Positions 1 to 7,831 of a DNA stretch of 64,000 nt are shown one piece after another. Both the position numbers and the translations under genes were made by a program. Position 1 is the first letter of the stretch, and each line of letters starts with the position of its first letter. The notes under the pieces are model-generated. The model saw nothing but the letters and a program-made list of their open reading frames with translations, made no database searches and was not told the DNA's origin. The stretch spans positions 2,976,001-3,040,000 of the forward strand of contig OZ245942.1 in the NCBI GenBank assembly GCA_965230065.1, written 5' to 3'. The stretch comes from G965230065 sp965230065. GTDB taxonomy: Bacteria > Bacteroidota > Bacteroidia > Cytophagales > Cyclobacteriaceae.

Positions 1-417
1 AAAGGAGTTCCTGTCCGTATTGCCATCGGCCCCCGCGATTTGGAAAACAATACGGTAGAAATAGCCCGGCGCGATACCAAAGAAAAGCAGGTATACGAAA
101 TGAACGAGCAGTTGCCCGGCACCATCAAGGAATTATTGGATGACATTCAACAAAATATTTATAATAAGGCCCAACAGAACCTTACCCAAAACATCCGAAA
201 AGCAGATGATTATGATGATTTTAAAAAGATTTTGGATGAAAAAGGAGGTTTCGTAAGTGCCCATTGGGATGGTTCCCCCGAAACAGAGGAAAAAATTAAA
301 GAAGAAACCAAGGCTACTATCCGCTGTATTCCGCTTAATAACGAAAGAGAAGAAGGGAAGTGTATTTACAGTGGCAAGCTTTCCACCCAAAGGGTGCTTT
401 TTGCCAGGGCTTATTAA
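1..417 (+). CDS. proS: Prolyl-tRNA synthetase, C-terminal part (cut by window edge)
   Basis: Last 138 residues of a prolyl-tRNA synthetase, the cytoplasmic enzyme that charges tRNA-Pro. The frame is open from base 1 and ends with TAA at 415-417; the start lies outside the window. The piece begins in the anticodon-binding domain (VPVRIAIGPRDLENNTVE) and ends with the C-terminal domain of the archaeal/eukaryotic-like ProS form, including KCIYSGKLSTQRVLFARAY. A terminal aromatic residue is typical of this ProS class, which is common in Bacteroidota. It is unrelated to the polysaccharide genes and marks the conserved chromosomal flank. Confidence 0.93.
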   Translation, partial: KGVPVRIAIGPRDLENNTVEIARRDTKEKQVYEMNEQLPGTIKELLDDIQQNIYNKAQQNLTQNIRKADDYDDFKKILDEKGGFVSAHWDGSPETEEKIKEETKATIRCIPLNNEREEGKCIYSGKLSTQRVLFARAY

Positions 418-433
418 GGTAAATGCCCAAATT

Positions 434-573
434 CTAAGCTCTAAATCCAAAACTTTTACGCTTTAGTGGTAGTAAATGGAAATTTATTAAAGTAATGCTG
501 AGCCTGCTTTAGTATCAGTGTTTTTGAATTTGAAAGGTAAGTATTGGAATTTTTTTTTGGATTTAGTGCTTAG
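434..573. repeat. MITE-like inverted-repeat element
   Basis: Two 18-base arms, 434-451 (CTAAGCTCTAAATCCAAA) and 556-573, are inverted complements with one mismatch and enclose about 104 AT-rich bases. It fills most of the 246-base gap between proS and the NfeD gene. No ORF is inside. This is the shape of a small non-coding palindromic repeat; other copies are not seen in the window, so mobility is inference. Confidence 0.4.
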
Positions 574-663
574 GGTTTAGAAATTTTTACTTTAATTGTT
601 TTTTTAAAGCGGCCTTTTGTATTCATATAATTTGCATCTGATGCCATAAAACACTTATTTGGG

Positions 664-1149
664 ATGACTTGGTTTACAATTGCTCTTTTGCTCTTTTTAG
701 GAGTACTGTTTGTTGTGCTTGAGCTCATTTTTGTGCCGGGCACAACCATTGTCGGTATTATCGGTGTGGTGCTCACTATTATCGGCATTTTCTTCGCTTT
801 TCAGGACTTTGGAACTGGTGCAGGGTGGCTGGCGATAGGTATTACCGTTGTAGCGAATATTATTGCCATCATCATTTCCTTACAAACGGGAACCTGGGAA
901 AAGTTGGGCTTAAAAGGAACCAGTACGAGCCGGGTAAATGATACTATTTTGTATAATTTAGAAGAAGGGGATATTGGGAAAGCCATTTCTGCCATGAGGC
1001 CGTCTGGCACAGTGGAGTTTAAAGAGCAGTTGATGGAAGCCAGCACGTTTGGCGAGTATGTGGCTGCTGGCACAAAAGTGCGCATCAAGGAAATTCAGGG
1101 AAAAACAATTTACGTAGAAACCTTAGATAAATATCAAAAAAACGCTTAG
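664..1149 (+). CDS. NfeD-like membrane protein
   Basis: Protein of 161 residues in the short NfeD class. Two or three hydrophobic segments (about residues 4-25, 28-46 and 54-72, with motif LELIFVPGTTIVGIIG) are followed by a soluble C-terminal domain of about 75 residues (residues 85-158) matching the OB-fold NfeD domain (GKAISAMRPSGTVEF, then VAAGTKVRIKEIQGKTIYVE). NfeD proteins partner with SPFH-domain proteins in membrane microdomains, and the flotillin-like gene follows 10 bases downstream, so the two almost certainly form an operon. Start ATG at 664 places the first membrane segment at the N-terminus. Confidence 0.88.
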   Translation: MTWFTIALLLFLGVLFVVLELIFVPGTTIVGIIGVVLTIIGIFFAFQDFGTGAGWLAIGITVVANIIAIIISLQTGTWEKLGLKGTSTSRVNDTILYNLEEGDIGKAISAMRPSGTVEFKEQLMEASTFGEYVAAGTKVRIKEIQGKTIYVETLDKYQKNA

Positions 1150-1159
1150 ATAACACATT

Positions 1160-2134
1160 ATGGACGGAATTCTGCTCATCGCGATCATCGTTGGATCGAT
1201 TATCCTCTTCTTCATTTTTCTTTATTTTATTCCTATCAATCTATGGGTTACCGCTATCTTTTCGGGGGTAAGGATTGGTTTGCTGGAGCTGGTGTTTATG
1301 CGCATCCGGAAAGTACCGCCCAGCATTATTGTGCGGGAAATGATTACGGCCAACAAAGCCGGGCTGCAAGTAACCTCCACCGAACTGGAAACGCATTATC
1401 TGGCTGGAGGAAACGTACCCAATGTAATTAAAGCCCTTATTTCAGCAGATAAGGCTAATATTCAGCTTTCTTTTCAGCAGGCTACAGCCATTGATTTGGC
1501 AGGGCGTGATGTATTTGAAGCGGTGCAGATTTCTGTAAACCCGAAGGTCATCAACACCCCCGAAATTTCCGGGGTAGCGCAGGATGGTATTCAGCTCACT
1601 GCTAAAGCACGGGTAACCGTGCGGGCCAATATACAGCAGTTGGTAGGTGGCGCCGGGGAAGATACCATTCTGGCCCGGGTAGGCGAAGGGATTGTAACGT
1701 CCATCGGTTCGGCCAAAACACACTCAGATGTACTGGAAAATCCCGATAAAATATCCAAGTTGGTATTAGAACGCGGATTGGATGCCGGTACGGCTTTCAC
1801 TATACTTTCCATTGATATTGCAGATGTGAATGTAGGCAGTAACATCGGTGCAAAACTGCAAATTGACCAGGCCAATGCCGATCTGAAAGTGGCGGAAGCC
1901 AAAGCGGAAGAGCGACGGGCCATGGCCGTAGCTACTGAGCAGGAAATGAAAGCCAAAGCCCAGGAAGCCCGGGCTACCGTAATTCAGGCTGAAGCCGAAA
2001 TCCCCAAAGCCATTGCCGAAGCATTCCAGGCAGGTAACCTGGGGGTAATGGACTACTACCGCCTCCAAAATATCCAGGCAGATACTGATATGCGAGAATC
2101 TATCTCAGGCGAAGAAGACGAAAGCAAGGATTGA
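1160..2134 (+). CDS. floA: Flotillin-like protein FloA
   Basis: 324 residues, the usual length for FloA (formerly UPF0365/YqfA). One N-terminal membrane anchor (about residues 4-26) precedes an SPFH domain with conserved stretches FMRIRKVPPSIIVREMI and EISGVAQDGIQLTAKARVTV. The C-terminal third is alanine/glutamate-rich (AKAEERRAMAVATEQEMKAK), the oligomerising coiled-coil region. FloA scaffolds ordered membrane microdomains. Overlapping the usual pairing, it directly follows an NfeD gene. Ends with TGA. Confidence 0.95.
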   Translation: MDGILLIAIIVGSIILFFIFLYFIPINLWVTAIFSGVRIGLLELVFMRIRKVPPSIIVREMITANKAGLQVTSTELETHYLAGGNVPNVIKALISADKANIQLSFQQATAIDLAGRDVFEAVQISVNPKVINTPEISGVAQDGIQLTAKARVTVRANIQQLVGGAGEDTILARVGEGIVTSIGSAKTHSDVLENPDKISKLVLERGLDAGTAFTILSIDIADVNVGSNIGAKLQIDQANADLKVAEAKAEERRAMAVATEQEMKAKAQEARATVIQAEAEIPKAIAEAFQAGNLGVMDYYRLQNIQADTDMRESISGEEDESKD

Positions 2135-2164
2135 TAGCGGCTAGTTTTGAGTTTGTTGTTTTGA

Positions 2165-2184
2165 GTTTCTTGTTTTCAAGAAAC
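2165..2184. terminator. Hairpin between convergent genes
   Basis: Perfect 8-base stem GTTTCTTG / CAAGAAAC with a TTTT loop, sitting in the 91-base gap between the convergent floA and WG-repeat genes. No strong T-run follows on either strand, so it is only a weak candidate for a bidirectional terminator. Confidence 0.35.
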
Positions 2185-2225
2185 TTGGAACACCTAACAT
2201 TAAACTTAAAACCTTCAACATAAAA

Positions 2226-4610
2226 CTAATTCTGGTCAGATAGGTATTTAGACAGGTCTATGGTTTCCCAACTGGCTTTTTCCAGGGCCAGGTAAACATC
2301 GTTATACGGGTCGTATTGCAGATAATCATATTTGAGGGGGATGGTATTTTCTCCCTGGATGGTTACCAGTCCATATTCATCTCCCCTGTGGATAATTACA
2401 TACCCATTGCCCAAATCTTCTATGGCATCATATTTTGGGTAAATGAGCAAATAGCCTTTTTCATCTACCAGCCCCACACTGGGGCGTGTTCCGGGAGTTC
2501 GTGACTTTGTAACTGCATAGCGATGGTTTCGGGCCCTGTACACAGTGTCATATTCTAAAGGTAATACGGTTTCACCAGACCTGTTCACCAAACCATATTT
2601 ACTGTCTTTCCTGACAATGGCCAGTTTGCTATTAAAAGGAAAAGCTTTTTCAAAGTGAGGTTGCACAATAAGCCGTTCGTGCTTATCAATATAACCCCAT
2701 TTCCCAATTAACTTTATGGCAGCCAGGCCATTGTTATACCGGGTTATTGAATCGTATCGGTTGGCGATGCGCAATCGCCCCAGCGCATCAACAAAACCAA
2801 ATTTATCGTTAATTTTCACACCCAGGTATTCATCGTACATGGGGTGTAATTCCTGAAAATCATTTTCGTGGCCTATCAGTTTATTTCCGCTTTTTCCGAG
2901 TATACCATATTTACCTTCCCCAAAAAACGTATAAACAGTATCTTCATGTAATGCTGAAATAGTATCATACTGGGTGGGCAACATGCGCTGTCCGTCGTAG
3001 GCGATGAGGCCATAGCGTCCAAAGCTATCTTTTTCCCATACGCTGTTGCCATTATCAATTAGCTGGGCATGTGAATTGTAAACCTCTTTTCCACTGCTAT
3101 CAATCAGTCCGTACATGGTGGGGCTGTACTGCCCTTCTGTTTGGAAAATGTACAGGTCGTCGTGAATATATTCCAGTTGTAACTTTTCCCTTCTGTGTTT
3201 GAAAGGTTTTACCAGCCAACGCCCCTCAGTGTCGATAATCCCCTGCCCGTCTATAAAATCTACCCGGGCTTTTCCCTGCTTGAAATCAGAAGCTGCAACA
3301 TATTGGCAGGGAATAATTTCTTCCCCTTCTGTGTTGATATACCCCCAATGATTTTTTCTTTTTACAGCAAACAACCCTTCCTTATTCCGCCTGATATCCT
3401 GATAGCTATTATAAGTAAGTTTGCGCCCTTCCTGGTCAAACAGCGACCAAATTTGCCCTGAAGATTTGCCAATTCTTTTTGAAGTAATGATAAAACTCTG
3501 GTCTATGCATACAGAGTCGTAAACGGGTTCCAGAATTACATCGTGTGTACCAGCACTTCGCAATGCCATTACGCCATATTTACCCTGGTTTTTAAGAATG
3601 GCATACTCACCTGTAAGGGCATGGATTTTCCACTGATCAGATATTAAGAGTTCTCCTCTTGTATTTACATAGGTTTCTACATCATCATCGATAAATACTT
3701 TGAGAATATTTTTGCCTGCCGGTGCAATACTGTCATATTGTAGCGTGCGCATTTCTTCATTCTCTCCATTTAGCATGTGCCAGGTATCGAAAGGCAGCGC
3801 GTTTACCGTGTGGTCGGCATTAATTTTAATCTTTCCATACTCAGGCTGTACCAGTATTACGCCATCTTCACGAATTACCCCCTTTTTGCCGTTAACTAAC
3901 AATATCGCAATACCGTTTTGAAACTTTGAAATGCTATCGTAAGCAAAAGTTGTAAGTGGGGTACCAGTATGCCTGAATAAAGCTACTTTTCCGGTTTCAT
4001 CTTTAATAGCATATACTTTGGAAGAAAGTGGAACAATAGAAACATAATTAAAACCAATCACTGCTGCGCCACTTTCATCTATCACACCAAATACAGGTGA
4101 TACATTGTGGAGTACAGAGGCTACAAACTGCTCACCCGTGTGCAGGAGGGAATGATACCGAAAATCTAATATTTCCTTGCCTTTAGCATCAATAATGCCA
4201 TATACCAGCCCCACAGATGTTGAAGAGCGTTTAGAGGCAATGATGTATTCTTCTTCCAGGGGCTCCATACTTGTGTAAAGAGGGGGGGTGATTTTTTTAT
4301 TCTTTAAGCTAATCAATCCCCAAAGGTTTCCCTCCCGGTAACCGATCACCTTTTCGTCCATTACGTTGGGCATGCCTTTGCTCCATCCCAGGTCATCAAA
4401 GGCGATAGGAAGAATCATATTCCCCTCTTTGTCAAATAACCCTTTTTTATTGTTTTTCTCTACAATGGTAAACTCTTTGATACTTCCTAAAGAGGGGGCA
4501 CTGAATGCTATTGCAGTATTGTTATTTGCAAGGGAAAAAACTACCGAAAAAGCTGAAGAAAATAAGCACACCGCAAGGGTGCAAATGATTGTAAAAAATT
4601 TTTTATACAT
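2226..4610 (-). CDS. Large secreted WG-repeat protein
   Basis: 794 residues from the ATG at 4610, chosen because it gives a clean signal peptide (MYKKFFTIICTLAVCLFSSA); an in-frame ATG ten codons upstream is possible. The rest is a tandem array of degenerate WG repeats of about 40-60 residues, each built round a pattern such as GKWGYIDKHERLIVQP, KGVIREDGVILVQPEYG or GLVTIQGENTIPLKYD. WG repeats are thought to fold as beta-rich, propeller-like binding surfaces. No catalytic motif is visible. It stands alone, convergent with floA and unrelated in sequence to the enzymes further on. Role unknown; cell-surface or periplasmic binding is inference. Confidence 0.85.
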   Translation of the reverse strand: MYKKFFTIICTLAVCLFSSAFSVVFSLANNNTAIAFSAPSLGSIKEFTIVEKNNKKGLFDKEGNMILPIAFDDLGWSKGMPNVMDEKVIGYREGNLWGLISLKNKKITPPLYTSMEPLEEEYIIASKRSSTSVGLVYGIIDAKGKEILDFRYHSLLHTGEQFVASVLHNVSPVFGVIDESGAAVIGFNYVSIVPLSSKVYAIKDETGKVALFRHTGTPLTTFAYDSISKFQNGIAILLVNGKKGVIREDGVILVQPEYGKIKINADHTVNALPFDTWHMLNGENEEMRTLQYDSIAPAGKNILKVFIDDDVETYVNTRGELLISDQWKIHALTGEYAILKNQGKYGVMALRSAGTHDVILEPVYDSVCIDQSFIITSKRIGKSSGQIWSLFDQEGRKLTYNSYQDIRRNKEGLFAVKRKNHWGYINTEGEEIIPCQYVAASDFKQGKARVDFIDGQGIIDTEGRWLVKPFKHRREKLQLEYIHDDLYIFQTEGQYSPTMYGLIDSSGKEVYNSHAQLIDNGNSVWEKDSFGRYGLIAYDGQRMLPTQYDTISALHEDTVYTFFGEGKYGILGKSGNKLIGHENDFQELHPMYDEYLGVKINDKFGFVDALGRLRIANRYDSITRYNNGLAAIKLIGKWGYIDKHERLIVQPHFEKAFPFNSKLAIVRKDSKYGLVNRSGETVLPLEYDTVYRARNHRYAVTKSRTPGTRPSVGLVDEKGYLLIYPKYDAIEDLGNGYVIIHRGDEYGLVTIQGENTIPLKYDYLQYDPYNDVYLALEKASWETIDLSKYLSDQN

Positions 4611-4860
4611 ATAATCGAAACCTAAAAAATATGAAACCACAAAGCAACTAATTTAATGCGAAACATGCAGGTTTAGCACGAAATCTTATAAATTTTATTA
4701 CATTTTCACATTGTTGGATAGTAAACAGCAATTTTGGGGAAGTATATATACTTTATACAATCTCAGGTATATGCCGGAAAAACTTCTTCCCGGTCAGTTG
4801 CAAAAGCTCATTAAATTGGCAAGAGGATAGGGATGTCGGACAACCTGTCAGCGAGCCGGC

Positions 4861-5550
4861 TTAGTTAAGCTCACTGTACTTATCGGCGATATAGGCTACA
4901 GAACTTTTTAGCTCTTCCAATTCCTTTTCACAGAGGTCTTTGTAAGGCTCTTCCATTTTGGCTACATGGATTAACCCCTCAATGCGGGTAATACTTCCCA
5001 TAAAACGCTGGTGGTGCAAATCGTGTACTATGCCATCATGCAACATTTTATAGTCTACAGGGCGGTTCAGGTAATGATTGCGGATGTGGCGGATACTAAG
5101 AAAAATAAAAAAGAAAATCACAGGAGTAGCTACAAACTCCATCCAAAGAGGTGTGTAGTCAGTGAGGGGTAATACAGTGAGAGTCATGTAAGTACCATAA
5201 AAAATAACACTCAGCACGATACTCTGTTGTACGTAATCTTTACGGTGTAAAGTAAAATACCAGGCAATCGCAATAACTACTGTAACAAAGTTTAAAAAAA
5301 AATGATAGATAAAAGATTCTAAAGTGCCCCACAGAGGAAACCCTATATCTTCAGGAATGAATCTCCATACATTAGTAATGACAGGCAATAAAATTACAAC
5401 TAACAAGCTGATTAATTTGCGACGATCTTGCAATAAGTATTGAAAGCTCTTTTCTATATATCCACTGGTGGATTGATCATTGGTAGTAGTAGCGACTATA
5501 TTACGCCGGGTAATACTTGGAGAAAATTCAATATTACTAGTGTGAGGCAT
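4861..5550 (-). CDS. Membrane protein with histidine-kinase-like C-terminal helix
   Basis: 229 residues of unassigned family. About residues 40-165 form four or five hydrophobic segments (LISLLVVILLPVITNV, FVTVVIAIAWYF, IVLSVIFYGTYMTLTV, FVATPVIFFFIFLSI). The last 60 residues are soluble and helical, with HDGIVHDLHHQRFMGSITRI, which resembles the phosphoacceptor (H-box) helix of a sensor kinase and is followed by a second helix, but the protein ends before any ATP-binding domain. It could be a truncated kinase, a decoy dimerisation partner, or an unrelated protein. The lower-coordinate 220 bases (4641-4860) before the next gene hold no recognised element. Confidence 0.6.
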   Translation of the reverse strand: MPHTSNIEFSPSITRRNIVATTTNDQSTSGYIEKSFQYLLQDRRKLISLLVVILLPVITNVWRFIPEDIGFPLWGTLESFIYHFFLNFVTVVIAIAWYFTLHRKDYVQQSIVLSVIFYGTYMTLTVLPLTDYTPLWMEFVATPVIFFFIFLSIRHIRNHYLNRPVDYKMLHDGIVHDLHHQRFMGSITRIEGLIHVAKMEEPYKDLCEKELEELKSSVAYIADKYSELN

Positions 5551-5970
5551 TCTGTTGTAGTTTTACTTGCTGAAAGGTTTTATGTGTTTATTGTATTGCC
5601 TAACAAATATTTTCCAATGTAAGGTATTTATGGTATATTTACCACTCTGCACTAAAATAATTATATTCCTCTATAAAAAAAAATTATCAGATATATAAAG
5701 CACTTTTTTATCACCTATTAGTATTTTATCCGAGTGCATTGTCTGAATAATTCAAGTCAATATATTTTTGTTTCAATTGCTATGTTTCTCACTCTTGTGA
5801 ATTAGGGATCGTAGGCCTTAAACATTAACACATGAGCATAATCCAAATGGACTTTTAATCACCATGTAAGATATTACAATTTGTAATTGTTAATTATTAG
5901 ACCCATTTCAAACAACCTTGAATTCAGCCCGGTTTGTCCATTGAATATGAAAAAAAAATTAACAAAAAAC
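5551..5970. other. AT-rich divergent intergenic region
   Basis: About 420 bases between the divergent membrane protein and the small DNA-binding gene. Very AT-rich with no ORF of note. Apart from the promoter and operator at its right end, described separately, nothing else is recognised. Confidence 0.6.
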
Positions 5971-5999
5971 TTGACAATGGTAAGTTTCTGTTTTATTAT
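5971..5999 (+). promoter_or_regulatory. Sigma-70 type promoter of the small HTH gene
   Basis: TTGACA at 5971-5976, a 17-base spacer, then TATTAT at 5994-5999. This is a close match to the classical sigma-70 consensus with ideal spacing, unusual in Bacteroidota, where TTTG / TAnnTTTG boxes prevail. Predicted transcription start is around 6006, inside the operator palindrome. Confidence 0.6.
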
Positions 6000-6020
6000 T
6001 GTATCACATAAATGATACAA
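5999..6020. promoter_or_regulatory. Operator-like palindrome over the transcription start
   Basis: Perfect inverted repeat TTGTATCA-N6-TGATACAA. It overlaps the end of the -10 box and the predicted start site and ends 7 bases before the ATG of a small predicted DNA-binding protein. The position is that of an autorepressor operator; binding by that protein is inference. Confidence 0.6.
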
Positions 6021-6027
6021 ATATTTT

Positions 6028-6228
6028 ATGAAAAATAAGAAATCCGTTAAGAGTTTATTGAAACGGGGAGATTATGAAATGGTAGCTAAAGCTGCCGGGG
6101 TTTCAAAAATATTAGTAAGGAAAGTAGTGAACGGTGAGCGGGAAGACCACCATCGAATTATGGATAGGATGCGGGTGCTATTTGCCGAACGAAGGCAACT
6201 GCAAAAAAAACTGAAAAAAATAAGCTGA
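6028..6228 (+). CDS. Small HTH-like DNA-binding protein
   Basis: 66 very basic residues. Residues about 17-40 (YEMVAKAAGVSKILVRKVVN) read as a helix-turn-helix, with the phage-repressor/Xre-like pattern of a short helix, turn and recognition helix; the tail is a lysine/arginine-rich helix (RRQLQKKLKKIS). It has its own strong promoter and an operator palindrome directly upstream, suggesting negative autoregulation. A 47-residue lipoprotein gene follows 46 bases downstream and a terminator closes the pair. Specific family not assigned. Confidence 0.7.
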   Translation: MKNKKSVKSLLKRGDYEMVAKAAGVSKILVRKVVNGEREDHHRIMDRMRVLFAERRQLQKKLKKIS

Positions 6229-6274
6229 ATTTAAATTTCTTAAAATAACTGTACAACTTCTAAATTTTTTACCT

Positions 6275-6418
6275 ATGAAAAAGTTAACTGTAAAAGCTGC
6301 AAAAATTTTTTTCGTATTGTTAATTCCTTCTATGTTTTTGTTTAGTTGTGAAGATGACTCCATAGAGCTGGGGGGACGGCCTGCATCAGCAACGAATAGT
6401 ACTGTTCCTGCAAGATAA
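6275..6418 (+). CDS. Small 47-residue lipoprotein
   Basis: ATG at 6275, TAA at 6416-6418. Residues 1-24 form a signal peptide ending in the lipobox FLFSC with Cys25 as the predicted lipidated residue, then acidic EDDSIE and a short tail ASATNSTVPAR. The mature peptide is only 23 residues. Function unknown. It lies between the small DNA-binding gene and a strong terminator, so both are probably one transcript. Confidence 0.65.
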   Translation: MKKLTVKAAKIFFVLLIPSMFLFSCEDDSIELGGRPASATNSTVPAR

Positions 6419-6441
6419 TATCCGTTGTTGGCTTCTATACT

Positions 6442-6483
6442 AAAAATCCGCAAACAGGACAGAAAACTTGTTTGCGGATTTTT
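6442..6483. terminator. Bidirectional intrinsic terminator
   Basis: A 15-base perfect stem (6442-6456 with 6469-6483; core AATCCGCAAACA) with a 12-base loop. The arms begin with AAAAA and end with TTTTT, so it can end transcription in both directions: the small lipoprotein transcript on plus, and the large minus-strand enzyme operon whose last gene stops at 6494. Confidence 0.85.
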
Positions 6484-6493
6484 GGCGAGTCAA

Positions 6494-7810
6494 TTAAGCA
6501 ATCACTTCTGAAATATCCATCATATACATCTGCCTGCCGTTTCCTTTGTGGGTAGAGTCAAATATTATCTTACGGCCGTCTACAGAAAAGCGTGGGTGCA
6601 AATCACAACGCCATTCTCCATGCGATGCAGGAGGCTGGTAAAAACGGCCTAAAATCACTTTTTTCCCGGTAGGAACATGGAATAGATACAAGGTTTGTTT
6701 CCGGTCTTTTTTATCGGGATAAGTATCGTTCAATATCCACTCATTGTTGGTATTTGGCAGGTAGGTTTGGTGGCCATTTTCTGTCATGATGCCTTTTCCT
6801 ACCCATTCCACTTGTTGAGATTGGTCTTTGAAAAGGAAAAAACCGTTTTGCCTTTCGTACTTTGTCCAGGCCAGCACATGCTCAGGATCGCGCCAGATGA
6901 AGTGAGAGGTCCTGCCTGAGCGATCCAGTTCATAAATATTTTTTCCATTTACATCGGCCGTAAACATGCGGGTGGTGTAGTTGCCGCGTACATATTTTGC
7001 GTAAGCATCTTCTTCCGCTTTCATCTCGGGCGTAAGATAAAAATCGCGGTAACGGTTCAGGAAGATAAACCGCTCGCTATCAGGGCTTACCAGCAAATGG
7101 TTGAAATAATGCCATTTGTCGGCTATGGATTGGCCGTTGTGCGGCATCTGTGCAATATCGTGCAGTGAAACTACCAATTTGCTTTTGCCTGTTTTCAGGT
7201 TCATGCGGTGAATACCTTCTTTTTTGGGGGCTTTTTGGGCTTCATAAGGGTCTTGACCGCCTTTGTAGCCATAGCCCAGGCGCATATTGTCAATCCGGGC
7301 AAAATCAGCACACATGGCAAATTTTCCATCAGGGCTAACGGTGTAGGTCGCGTGTGGCAAAGTGCGCTTCTCCCCTGTTTTTACGTTGACCATACGGGTT
7401 ACGTACTGCTCCCCTTCCCGATCGTTCCACAAAACTTCTTCAGATGAACCCGGAACCCATTGCAACATGCAGCCTTGCTGCCAGCCCCAGGCTTTGCTTT
7501 CGCCCAGTTCTGTCCATTTGTTGTTATCCTGCAAGTCTACCATGCCTATTTTCAATACATCATCGGCCGTGGGCGAACGGTGCTGAAAGTCCACTTCCAT
7601 GCACAGGGCATATCGGCCACTGGCATCTACCTGCTGTTTGTCGTAATAGCCAAACCAGTGGTATTTCGGGCCTTTGGTGAGCGTTTGCACCGGAAGGTCA
7701 GCTATCTCTACATCTGGGTTTTTGGCAGATAAATGATGGAAAGCAGAAGGAAGTAATAAGCCCCCCATGCCTGCGGTGAGTTGTGTTTTTAAGAATGTTC
7801 TTCGTTTCAT
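6494..7810 (-). CDS. Tat-exported beta-propeller protein, oligogalacturonate-lyase-like
   Basis: 438 residues. The start at 7810 gives MKRRTFLKTQLTAG, a twin-arginine-type signal; an ATG three codons upstream is equally possible. Repeating blade motifs (GYYDKQQVDASGRYALCMEV, YTVSPDGKFAMC, HLLVSPDSERFIFLNR, CDLHPRFSVDGRKIIFDST) match the TolB/oligogalacturonate-lyase seven-blade fold, used by polysaccharide lyase families such as PL22, PL24 and PL25. Conserved histidines (FNHLLVSP, NGHQTYLP, DLHPRF) could form an active site. It is a close paralogue of the gene at 13518-14825. Last gene of module 1. Lyase activity is inference; substrate unknown. Confidence 0.7.
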   Translation of the reverse strand: MKRRTFLKTQLTAGMGGLLLPSAFHHLSAKNPDVEIADLPVQTLTKGPKYHWFGYYDKQQVDASGRYALCMEVDFQHRSPTADDVLKIGMVDLQDNNKWTELGESKAWGWQQGCMLQWVPGSSEEVLWNDREGEQYVTRMVNVKTGEKRTLPHATYTVSPDGKFAMCADFARIDNMRLGYGYKGGQDPYEAQKAPKKEGIHRMNLKTGKSKLVVSLHDIAQMPHNGQSIADKWHYFNHLLVSPDSERFIFLNRYRDFYLTPEMKAEEDAYAKYVRGNYTTRMFTADVNGKNIYELDRSGRTSHFIWRDPEHVLAWTKYERQNGFFLFKDQSQQVEWVGKGIMTENGHQTYLPNTNNEWILNDTYPDKKDRKQTLYLFHVPTGKKVILGRFYQPPASHGEWRCDLHPRFSVDGRKIIFDSTHKGNGRQMYMMDISEVIA

Positions 7811-7831
7811 ATTACTCATTTCTCATTTCTT

